Below are positions 1-6,977 of a stretch of 10,081 nucleotides of DNA, in pieces. A program made the position numbers and the translations under genes. The notes beneath the pieces were generated by a model, which worked only from the letters and a program-made list of their open reading frames with translations, did no database searches and was not told where the DNA came from. Every line of letters starts with the position of its first letter. The stretch's first letter is position 1. This stretch comes from CALDTK01 sp041744755 (lineage in GTDB: Bacteria; Bacteroidota; Bacteroidia; Chitinophagales; Saprospiraceae). Location: assembly GCA_041744755.1 (NCBI GenBank), contig JBGTKC010000146.1:1-10081 (forward strand), written 5' to 3'.

Positions 1-21
1 GTGGAAAGGGGGCGGTCGGTC

Positions 22-29
22 TACATTTG
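22..29 (+). promoter_or_regulatory. Bacteroidetes-type -7 promoter box for tRNA-Asp
   Basis: The sequence TACATTTG matches the Bacteroidetes sigma-ABfrA -7 consensus TAnnTTTG exactly and lies 18 nt upstream of the tRNA 5' end, the expected place for a promoter of this gene. The matching -33 TTTG element would fall just outside the window, so only half of the promoter can be seen. Confidence 0.7.
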
Positions 30-47
30 CGGCCGCTTCCTAAAGCA

Positions 48-121
48 GGATTGGTAGTTCAGTTGGTTAGAATGCCGCCCTGTCACGGCGGAGGTCGCGG
101 GTTCGAGTCCCGTCCAGTCCG
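48..121 (+). tRNA. tRNA-Asp (anticodon GTC)
   Basis: A complete cloverleaf can be folded. The acceptor stem pairs GGATTGG (48-54) with CCAGTCC (114-120), with discriminator G at 121. The anticodon stem is CCGCC/GGCGG around loop CTGTCAC (80-86), with anticodon GTC at 82-84. The T arm carries GGTTCGAGTCC. The D arm has AGTTGGTTAGA. No CCA is encoded after the discriminator base, as is usual in Bacteroidetes. The gene is followed within 5 nt by an intrinsic terminator and appears to be a single-gene transcript. tRNA genes are common integration sites, but no second copy of the 3' end is seen in this window. Confidence 0.97.
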
Positions 122-125
122 CAAC

Positions 126-161
126 AAAGCCTTGATCCACTAACGTGGGTTAAGGCTTTTT
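126..161 (+). terminator. Intrinsic terminator of the tRNA-Asp transcript
   Basis: A long hairpin pairs AAAGCCTTgATCCAC (126-140) with GTGGGTtAAGGCTTT (145-159) across a four-base loop TAAC, and ends in a run of five T at 157-161. The stem is near perfect and starts 4 nt after the tRNA, a textbook Rho-independent terminator. Confidence 0.9.
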
Positions 162-287
162 GCGTTTGGCGCCTTGTAGATCGTTCGACCTGTCCGTACA
201 CCGAGCGATGCGACGGCGACGGCGGCTGGGTGATCGAGCCTCCGCGAGACTTGGCTAGGAATATTTGCGCGCACATCGCCTTGTATC

Positions 288-318
288 TTGCACATTCTAC
301 AATTTGCATAGTACTTTG
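288..318 (+). promoter_or_regulatory. Candidate promoter for the small membrane protein gene
   Basis: A TTG at 288-290 (-33-like) is followed 21 nt later by TACTTTG at 312-318, one base short of the TAnnTTTG -7 consensus. It ends 23 nt before the ATG at 342. The surrounding 262-320 segment is AT-richer than the flanking coding DNA. The match is imperfect, so this is a candidate only. Confidence 0.35.
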
Positions 319-341
319 CGGTTCAAAGCAAATCCTCACCC

Positions 342-635
342 ATGCTGCACGCTCAACCTCCTCGCCGCGGCGTCTACGTCCTCGCGGCCCTCTCTCTACT
401 CCTTGTCCCGTTAATCGGCGGCCTGCTGACCGAGGAGGTCAACTGGGGTCCCGAAGACTACGTCGTGATGGGCCCTCTGCTCGTGGCGCTCGCCCTCGGC
501 GTGGAGTACGTGCTCCGTCGGTTCGAGGGACGACTGGCCCGGGTGGCGGCCGTGGCGGTCATCCTCGGGCTCGGCTTCCTGATCTGGGCCGAACTCGCCG
601 TCGGGATCTTCGGGTCGCCGTTTGCGGGGAGTTAG
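342..635 (+). CDS. Small three-helix integral membrane protein, function unknown
   Basis: The product is a 97-residue, mostly hydrophobic protein. Three predicted membrane helices lie at about residues 10-29, 38-57 and 66-88. A short polar loop with an NWGPEDY motif follows helix 1, and a basic loop (RRFEGRLAR) sits between helices 2 and 3, which by the positive-inside rule should face the cytoplasm. The layout resembles small uncharacterised membrane proteins common in Bacteroidetes, which share an acidic NW-x-x-x-D/E-[FY] segment between helices 1 and 2. No enzymatic motif is visible. The ATG at 342 has no Shine-Dalgarno sequence but has a candidate promoter just upstream. GC content and codon use match the high-GC background. 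It is probably monocistronic and unrelated to the large downstream locus, since 373 nt separate them. Confidence 0.8.
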   Translation: MLHAQPPRRGVYVLAALSLLLVPLIGGLLTEEVNWGPEDYVVMGPLLVALALGVEYVLRRFEGRLARVAAVAVILGLGFLIWAELAVGIFGSPFAGS

Positions 636-1008
636 GGGAGTCGGGCGCTGTGAGCTGACTTGATCGCGTCGTTGCCATTGGAGGAGGACCGTTTTCGGGC
701 GATGGCGCCGGAGAATCGGAGGATAGGATTGCGGTCACTCTTTCGTCCTATCACGAGATACAACGAACGGGGCTCGGTTAACTTCTGCAACCTATTTTTT
801 TCATAAGCCCGTCCAGCCAAAAAGCAGTGCACTCACAAGCCAATCTTACTGATACTAACCTCGACTCTATACCGCGCCACACGACACCCAATCCCCTGCT
901 AACTAAAGTTATACCTACGCCTCTAAATCCATCCAAAAATTTGCCATACGTTTAGAGCTCCACGCCACAGCCCCCAGGCCGCGGCACTTCCCTACAGAAA
1001 GTGAAACA
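636..1008. other. Gene-free region upstream of the CHAT/hydrolase gene
   Basis: I see no convincing gene here. Base composition drops from the high GC of the neighbours to an AT-rich, C-biased stretch at about 780-960. An imperfect inverted repeat (GATAGGA at 722-728, TCCTATC at 746-752, 17-nt loop) is present, but no T run follows it. TACGTTTA at 947-954 is one base off the Bacteroidetes -7 box TAnnTTTG and lies 54 nt before the ATG of the next gene. No matching TTG sits at the correct -33 distance, so it is only a weak promoter candidate. The leader just before the ATG (ACAGAAAGTGAAACA) is A-rich, as is typical of Bacteroidetes starts. Confidence 0.5.
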
Positions 1009-4000
1009 ATGCCTACCTCACCAGCCCCCGTTCGGGTACTGCTCGCCGGTGAGCAGATCGACCACCCGCGATTCGATAACCCTTACCTCGCCGAGTATTT
1101 CCGCGTTGAGCAGGCCTACGACCTACGCCCCGACAAACGCGGCGCTAAAGACATCAACGAAGTCGGCCTCGACCAGCAGATCGTCGCCCTCGACACCGAC
1201 GACGGCGTCACGTGGATCGGGTACGTCGACGACCTCCCCGAGATCGTCGGCGAGCCCGGGAGTATCCGGCGCAACCCGACCGAGGGCAAGCCCGACACCT
1301 TCCGACTCCCGTCCACCTTCTCGGGCGACCGTACCCGCGGCCTCTTCGGCACGATCGCCAACAAGCTGTTCCGCGTCATCATCCGCGCCGACCACGGACC
1401 GACCGAGCGCATCGCCGCGGCCCTCGGGCTGCGCCTCGACGAGAAGGCTTGCCCGGCCGAAGGGCTCTACCGCCTCCAGCGCAACGGCCGCCTCGCCGAA
1501 GACGGGCGCGTGGCCGCACCCGGTGACATCCTCACCACCGAGGGCACGACGCTCATCATGATCCACGGCACCGCCTCGAGTTTCGACGGGGGCTACGGCG
1601 GGATCGACGCGGACACCTGGGGCAAGCTCCACGACCGCTACCAGGGTCGCGTCTACGCCCTCAACCACTACACCATCACGAAGTCGCCGGTCGCGAATGC
1701 GATCGAACTGTTGCGGGTTTTGCCGAAAGGCCTCCAGGTCGACCTCGTCACGCACTCCCGCGGCGGCTTGGTCGGCGATGTCCTCGCGCGCTGCGACGCG
1801 CGCATCCCCCTGGCCGAGCGCGGGTACACGGCCGCCGAAAGGCACAAGGTGAGTCTCGACTTCGACGGGCCGCGCGGCCGAAGCGCGGATATCGCGGGAG
1901 GGATCGTCGCGGAGATGGCGCAGGTCACGGCGCTCGCCGCGGACGCCGGGCTTACCGTGCGCCGCATCATCCGCGTGGCGTGTCCCGCGGCGGGCACGAT
2001 GCTGCTCTCGCGTAGGCTCGACCACTACCTCAACGCCCTATTTAACCTCCTCAAACTCGCGTCCGCGCCACTGCCGGCGCTCGTCGCCGTCACGCAGGTC
2101 CTGGAGGCCTTCGTGGTCGCGGTGGCGAGCGAGCGCGCCGATCCGCGCACCTTCCCCGGGCTCTACGCCATGGTGCCGGAGGGGGCCTTCGCCGACATCA
2201 ACAACACCTCAGCGGTGCGGCTGCCCTCGACCCTAATCAGCGTGGCGGGCGACAGTGAAGTGGGCGGGGGTGTGAAGCAGAGCCTCGCGGTCATCCTCAC
2301 AAATCTCTACTACCGCGACCCGAACGACTTCGTGGTCGACACCGCGAGCATGTCGCGCGGGATCGCCGCGCGCGCCGGCAACTACGTCGTGCTGCTGCGC
2401 AACACCGCCGTCGATCACTTTCGCTACTTCTCGGTGGCCGATCACCTCAAGATCGTCTTCGAACTCCTCACCGTCGGGGCGCCCGTAGAGGCCGTGCTGC
2501 CGCGCGGGATCGTGATCCGCGACCTCTCCCGGCCTACGGAGGGCCGCCGCGGCGTGGTGATCGACAAGCTGTACGCCCCCGGCGAACTCTACTCCCCGGT
2601 GCTGCGGCGCGATCGCCCGATCGTGGTGCTCCTGCCCGGCATCATGGGTTCGCACCTGTATGTCGACAACGAACACAAGTGGGTAGACCTCTCGGCGATG
2701 ATCAACGGGGCGCTGGTCGACGACCTCGCCTCCGGGAAGAAGACGGTGGTGGCGGGCTCGGTGCTGGACGAGTTCTACGGCGACCTGGTGCGCTACCTAT
2801 ACGAGCAAAACCAGTCGGTGTGCGTCTTCCCCTACGACTGGCGCCTGCCGCTCGCGACCTCGGCCGCCCTGCTTAGTGACCAGCTGGAGACCCTGCGCGG
2901 CATCGGGCAGCCCATCCGCCTCCTGGCGCACTCGATGGGCGGGCTCGTGGTGCGGCAGTACATGTTCGACTTCCGCGACAATTGGGTCCGACTGCGGGAC
3001 ACGGCCTCGGCGCGGGTGGTCTACCTCGGGACGCCCTGGCGCGGGAGCCACCTCGTCACCGAGGTCTTAACGGGGCACTCCGCGCGCGTCAGGCAGCTCT
3101 ACCGCCTCGACCTGCGCCACGACCGCCGTACGCTCCTCGAGACGGTGCAGGGTTTTGCAGGCCTGCTCGAACTCCTGCCCCTCGACGAACCGACGCTCGA
3201 CGACGCCGACAACTGGACAGCCCTCGCCGAGGCCTCCGGCACGTTGTGGTGGAAGGTGCCGGCGCTCTCCGCTGCGGCACAGGCGCACTTCCGGGCGTAC
3301 AAAGCCAGCGTCGACACTAGTCTAAAACTGCTCACTGAGGCAGATTACGCGGCGATGGTCTACGTGGCCGGCGAGGCGCCCGCGACGGTGGACGGCTACG
3401 AGTTCGTCGAGAAGCGCCGCTTCGGGGGCAAGGTGCTTCGCTACACTAGTACGGCGCTCGGGGACGGCAGCGTGACGTGGCTGCGGGGCATCCCGAAGGG
3501 CGTCGCGGACGAGAACCTCTACTACGTCGAGACCGCGCACGGCCTGCTGGCGGCCGACCGTTCGCTGTTCAGGGGCTTGCTGGACTTGCTGCAGCGGGGG
3601 GAGACGCAGGAGTTGGGGGCTTTCGCCAAAACCCCACACCACGGCAGCATGGGTTCGCGGCGTGGCGTGGGCGTAGCCGCCGAGCGGCAGGCGGTGGTCG
3701 GCGTTCCACAACTGGCGGCCGTGTCTCCGATGGACGCGCTGTTCGGCATCACGCCGCAGCCGACCGAGGCGCCGCAGGAGAGCATCGCCGTGGAGGTCTT
3801 CAACGGTGACCTGAAGTGGGCGCGCTTCCCGGTGTTGGTGGGGCACTTCAAGCAGTTCGGGCTCGTGAGCGCCGAGCGCGCCGTCGATCGGCACCTCGGG
3901 GATGTCCTCACGGAGCGTTACAAGATGGGGTTTTACCCCGGGGAGATCGGCGACCAGGAGGTGATCATCGACGACTCCCGCCGCCCGCGTGGCGCCATCG

Positions 4001-6831
4001 TGGTGGGACTCGGGAGCAAGGACGAACTCACCGGGTCGCAACTCGCGCTCACCGTGCGCCGGGGCCTGGTCAAGTACGCGATGTTCCGGCGGGACAACCG
4101 CCTCGACGAGGCCGCCGACGCTGATGGCCGCAGTCTCGGCGTGAGTATGGTGCTGGTCGGGACCAACTTCGGCGAGCTCCCGCTCAGGGAGTGTCTGCGC
4201 AACCTGCTGGCGGGCGTGCGGGCCGCGAACGCCGACATCGAGAACTTCGCCCGCGTCGAGGGTAAGGCTCGGCTTTGCCCGATCCGCAGGGTGGAGTTCG
4301 TCGACTACTACGAAGACCGCGCCTACCAGGCCTTCCGGACGCTCCAAGACATCGTCGAGCGCGAGAGCCTCACGGACATCGTCCTCGCCGAGCGGCTCGT
4401 GCCCGGGTTCGGCCGCCGCCGCCGCTTCCTCCGCGCCGAGGAGCGGGGCTGGTGGCAGACGCTCGCCACGCGTACGGAGACCTTCGACCCCGCCGGAGCG
4501 GTCGTGGAGACCCCCGCCCCCGGTTTTGGCGAAAGCCGCCCCGCGACGCGGCCGACGCACCTACAGCGCCTGCGCTTCGACACTTACACCCGGGGTGCGA
4601 GCGTGAGTTCGGAGCTGGTGTACAGCAACCTCACGCTGGCCCGACTTATGGCCAAACGCATGAGCCAGGGCAGCCAGGCCGGGTTCTCGACCGATAATGC
4701 GCGTGCCTCGAAGGTGCTGTTCGAGTTGCTGATCCCGAACGCGTACAAGGATTTCATCCGCAACTACCGCAACATCGTCTGGCAGATGGACGCCGAGAGT
4801 GCGGCCTTCCCGTGGGAGCTGTTCCACGACGAGGACACCGGTCCGATCCCGACCTTCGTGGGCGCGGGCATGATCCGCCAACTATACAGTAAGCAGGCGC
4901 CGCTACGCCCGGCCTTCGTGCGTCAGGAGACGGCCCTCGTCATCGCGGACCCGCTGTTGCGCGACATTACGAGTGGGACGTTTGGCCAGCTCGCGGGGGC
5001 GGTGCGCGAGGGCCAACTCGTGGCCGACAGGCTGCGGGCCAGTAGGTACGAACTCGTGGAGCACCTCGAGCACCAGCCCGCGGACGAGATTGTGGCCGCG
5101 CTCTTCGAGCGGGCGTACAAGGTGGTGCACATCGCGGCGCACGGTATTTTTCGGGACTTCGTTAACGGCAGTGGCGTCGTGCTCTCGGACGACGTGCTGC
5201 TGAGTCCGGGTATGTTCCGGCAGCTGTCGAGCGTGCCGGAGTTCGTATTCATCAACTGCTGTCACCTCGGGCAGGTCGACGCCGCGGCCGAGGACTACAT
5301 CGAGAGCCGCTACCAACTGGCGGCCAACATCGGCACGCAGCTCATTCAGCTCGGCGTGCGCGCGGTGGTGGTGGCCGGGTGGGCCGTCGACGACGGTCCG
5401 GCCGCGGAGTGGGCGGAGGTGTTCTACGACGAGATGCTCGGCGGCAGCTACTTCGGGGACGCCGTGCGGCTCGCGCGCAAACGCTGCTACGACCGCTACC
5501 CGAACAGCAATACCTGGGGCGCGTACCAGTGCTACGGCGACCAGTTCTACCGCCTGCCGGCCACCGGCGCAGTTGGTCACGAGGAGGACCTCAGCGTCGA
5601 CATCGACGCCGAGGTCGTGCTCGAGCTCGACAACCTCATCTCGCGGGCGCGCGCTACGGCCTACGCCGACCGCGAGTGGCTCGTGGCCTCGTCGACGCGC
5701 GCGAGCCGGATGCTCACGCGCCTCCGGGATCTCGGCCCCGTGGGGGCACCAGTGCTGGAGCGCAAGGCCATCTTCGAACTGTACACCGGGAATTACCCCG
5801 CCTCGATCAAGACCTACGAGAAGCTGTTCAGGGAGAAGTCCGGAAAGTACGAGCTACAGAGCTACTTCACCTACACCAACCTGCGCGCCCGGCAGTATAC
5901 CATCGAGGCGCTCAAGGGCACTATCTCGAAACCGAAGGCGTTTGCCAAAATCTCCAAACTCCTCGGCCGCCTCACTGATATCGCGCGCCTGGCCGACGAG
6001 GATGCGCGGCAGGGCAGGGAGCCGGACCCCGGACCTAAGACGAGGAAGACGCGGATGCTGCTGGGGCCATCCCTGCGCGCAGAACGCGGTAGTGTCCACA
6101 AGCGCCTCGCCGTGGTGGCCGAGACGAGGGAGGAGGTCTTGAAGCAGATGAGACTCGCTGCCAAAGAGTACTTACGGGCCGCGCACGAGGTGACGCTGAA
6201 CAGTCGCGAGTCCATCTACCACGTGTGCTCCTACCTACAGGTCGCCATCCTATACACCTCCCCCAAGTCCGTCGGCGAGGATCTCGGCAAGCAACTCGGC
6301 GAGCGCCCCGAGGCATTCTTCAAGCGCTGGATCCATGAGGAGAGCTACCTCGCCGACGAGCGCGACTCGCCCTACGCCGCGTTGCGGCCTTCCAACCTCC
6401 TACTCACCGAGACCATCTGGAAGCTCGTGAGCGATGGCCCGACCGACCTCAAGCGCGCGGCCGACGCTCTGATCCGCCTGCACGAGCAGCAGCTCGACGC
6501 GGGCTTCAACCTGCGTGACCTCCGGGGGCAGATCGAGAACTACGACATCATCGTGTGTCTCGGCGAGCGCCTCGGGGTCATCAACATCAACGACGAGGAG
6601 CTCACGCAGCTTCAGCGGGTACGCAAGTTCCTGCACAGTCGGCTCGTCTTCCCGGCGGATGGGTGGCGGGCCGATACCGAAGCACCGCAGCGTTGCCTCA
6701 GGGACGCCGAGCCCGCGGCAAGTCCGCCGACGACAAAGGCGGTGGCGAAGGGTGGTCCGAAGGGCAGTAATAATTCGGGTAAAGGCAGCAACTCAAATTC
6801 GGAGGGAGGCAGCGCGGGCGACGTGACGTGA
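1009..6831 (+). CDS. Giant multi-hydrolase protein: two alpha/beta hydrolases, M17-N-like domain, CHAT protease
   Basis: This 1940-residue protein has no signal peptide or clear membrane helices, so it is probably cytoplasmic. Domains in order: (1) residues 1-170, unrecognised; (2) about 180-480, serine alpha/beta hydrolase with strand LIMIHGT (H186-G187), nucleophile elbow THSRGG (S250), candidate acid D415 and His H470; (3) about 535-860, LCAT-type lipase/acyltransferase with PGIMGS (543-548), PYDWR (608-612), AHSMGG (S642), D819 in GDGSV and H844, a full triad; (4) about 925-1090, resembling the macro-like N-terminal domain of M17 leucyl aminopeptidases (FNGDL, then VVGLGSKDEL), without the M17 catalytic domain; (5) about 1190-1510, CHAT protease with H1378 in HIAAHG and C1418 in FINCCHLG; (6) about 1525-1905, helical and possibly TPR-like; (7) a Gly/Ser/Asn-rich tail. 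Domain calls rest on motifs. Family knowledge says CHAT proteins are caspase-like proteases; the overall role, perhaps a conflict or cell-death effector, is inference. The start is ATG 1009 with an A-rich leader. GC is high throughout. Confidence 0.9.
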   Translation: MPTSPAPVRVLLAGEQIDHPRFDNPYLAEYFRVEQAYDLRPDKRGAKDINEVGLDQQIVALDTDDGVTWIGYVDDLPEIVGEPGSIRRNPTEGKPDTFRLPSTFSGDRTRGLFGTIANKLFRVIIRADHGPTERIAAALGLRLDEKACPAEGLYRLQRNGRLAEDGRVAAPGDILTTEGTTLIMIHGTASSFDGGYGGIDADTWGKLHDRYQGRVYALNHYTITKSPVANAIELLRVLPKGLQVDLVTHSRGGLVGDVLARCDARIPLAERGYTAAERHKVSLDFDGPRGRSADIAGGIVAEMAQVTALAADAGLTVRRIIRVACPAAGTMLLSRRLDHYLNALFNLLKLASAPLPALVAVTQVLEAFVVAVASERADPRTFPGLYAMVPEGAFADINNTSAVRLPSTLISVAGDSEVGGGVKQSLAVILTNLYYRDPNDFVVDTASMSRGIAARAGNYVVLLRNTAVDHFRYFSVADHLKIVFELLTVGAPVEAVLPRGIVIRDLSRPTEGRRGVVIDKLYAPGELYSPVLRRDRPIVVLLPGIMGSHLYVDNEHKWVDLSAMINGALVDDLASGKKTVVAGSVLDEFYGDLVRYLYEQNQSVCVFPYDWRLPLATSAALLSDQLETLRGIGQPIRLLAHSMGGLVVRQYMFDFRDNWVRLRDTASARVVYLGTPWRGSHLVTEVLTGHSARVRQLYRLDLRHDRRTLLETVQGFAGLLELLPLDEPTLDDADNWTALAEASGTLWWKVPALSAAAQAHFRAYKASVDTSLKLLTEADYAAMVYVAGEAPATVDGYEFVEKRRFGGKVLRYTSTALGDGSVTWLRGIPKGVADENLYYVETAHGLLAADRSLFRGLLDLLQRGETQELGAFAKTPHHGSMGSRRGVGVAAERQAVVGVPQLAAVSPMDALFGITPQPTEAPQESIAVEVFNGDLKWARFPVLVGHFKQFGLVSAERAVDRHLGDVLTERYKMGFYPGEIGDQEVIIDDSRRPRGAIVVGLGSKDELTGSQLALTVRRGLVKYAMFRRDNRLDEAADADGRSLGVSMVLVGTNFGELPLRECLRNLLAGVRAANADIENFARVEGKARLCPIRRVEFVDYYEDRAYQAFRTLQDIVERESLTDIVLAERLVPGFGRRRRFLRAEERGWWQTLATRTETFDPAGAVVETPAPGFGESRPATRPTHLQRLRFDTYTRGASVSSELVYSNLTLARLMAKRMSQGSQAGFSTDNARASKVLFELLIPNAYKDFIRNYRNIVWQMDAESAAFPWELFHDEDTGPIPTFVGAGMIRQLYSKQAPLRPAFVRQETALVIADPLLRDITSGTFGQLAGAVREGQLVADRLRASRYELVEHLEHQPADEIVAALFERAYKVVHIAAHGIFRDFVNGSGVVLSDDVLLSPGMFRQLSSVPEFVFINCCHLGQVDAAAEDYIESRYQLAANIGTQLIQLGVRAVVVAGWAVDDGPAAEWAEVFYDEMLGGSYFGDAVRLARKRCYDRYPNSNTWGAYQCYGDQFYRLPATGAVGHEEDLSVDIDAEVVLELDNLISRARATAYADREWLVASSTRASRMLTRLRDLGPVGAPVLERKAIFELYTGNYPASIKTYEKLFREKSGKYELQSYFTYTNLRARQYTIEALKGTISKPKAFAKISKLLGRLTDIARLADEDARQGREPDPGPKTRKTRMLLGPSLRAERGSVHKRLAVVAETREEVLKQMRLAAKEYLRAAHEVTLNSRESIYHVCSYLQVAILYTSPKSVGEDLGKQLGERPEAFFKRWIHEESYLADERDSPYAALRPSNLLLTETIWKLVSDGPTDLKRAADALIRLHEQQLDAGFNLRDLRGQIENYDIIVCLGERLGVININDEELTQLQRVRKFLHSRLVFPADGWRADTEAPQRCLRDAEPAASPPTTKAVAKGGPKGSNNSGKGSNSNSEGGSAGDVT
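1717..1731 (+). repeat. Short hairpin motif, copy 1
   Basis: GTTTTGCCGAAAGGC folds as a GCC/GGC stem closed by a GAAA (GNRA) tetraloop after a short T run. It lies inside the first hydrolase domain, where it encodes LPKG. It is the exact reverse complement of the copy at 6839-6853. Confidence 0.45.
3618..3633 (-). repeat. Short hairpin motif, copy 2 (left arm of a 16-bp inverted pair)
   Basis: GGCTTTCGCCAAAACC is the exact 16-nt reverse complement of 4522-4537. It falls in the linker between the LCAT-like domain and the M17-like domain (residues about 871-875, AFAKT). It is read in a different codon phase from its partner. Confidence 0.5.
4522..4537 (+). repeat. Short hairpin motif, copy 3 (right arm of a 16-bp inverted pair)
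   Basis: GGTTTTGGCGAAAGCC folds as GGC-GAAA-GCC and pairs exactly with 3618-3633. It falls in the linker between the M17-like module and the CHAT domain (residues about 1172-1177, GFGES). Confidence 0.5.
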
Positions 6832-6838
6832 GGGAGGT

Positions 6839-6853
6839 GCCTTTCGGCAAAAC
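6839..6853 (-). repeat. Short hairpin motif, copy 4, just after the large gene
   Basis: GCCTTTCGGCAAAAC begins 8 nt after the stop codon of the large gene and is the exact reverse complement of 1717-1731. It is the only copy in probable non-coding DNA and could fold as a small hairpin in the leader of the next gene. Confidence 0.45.
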
Positions 6854-6977
6854 GTCAAACGCGTACGACGGTGGCGGGGAAAGACCCGACACCACAAAAT
6901 CGCGAGTCTCTAATGTAATTGTCCCCCGAAGGAATCTACTTCCGAAGTATTTGCATCACCTACTAGAATCCGAACGA

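Noticed and set aside
48..121. tRNA-Asp as attachment site of an integrated element covering the hydrolase locus
   Set aside because: I found no integrase gene and no repeat of the tRNA 3' end within the window, so integration at this tRNA cannot be supported here.
722..752. Inverted repeat as terminator for the small membrane protein gene
   Set aside because: The arms are 7 nt with a 17-nt loop and there is no following T run, which is too weak to call a terminator.
1001..1561. Plus-strand open frame of 186 codons overlapping the start of the large gene
   Set aside because: It is a Ser/Thr/Pro/Arg-rich frame-shifted shadow starting at GTG, with no independent coding signs.
3322..4560. Long antisense open frame of 412 codons opposite the middle of the large gene
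   Set aside because: It is rich in His, Arg, Glu and Val with no domain-like pattern, and lies fully opposite a region with clear LCAT and M17-like motifs. Long antisense frames are expected in high-GC coding DNA.
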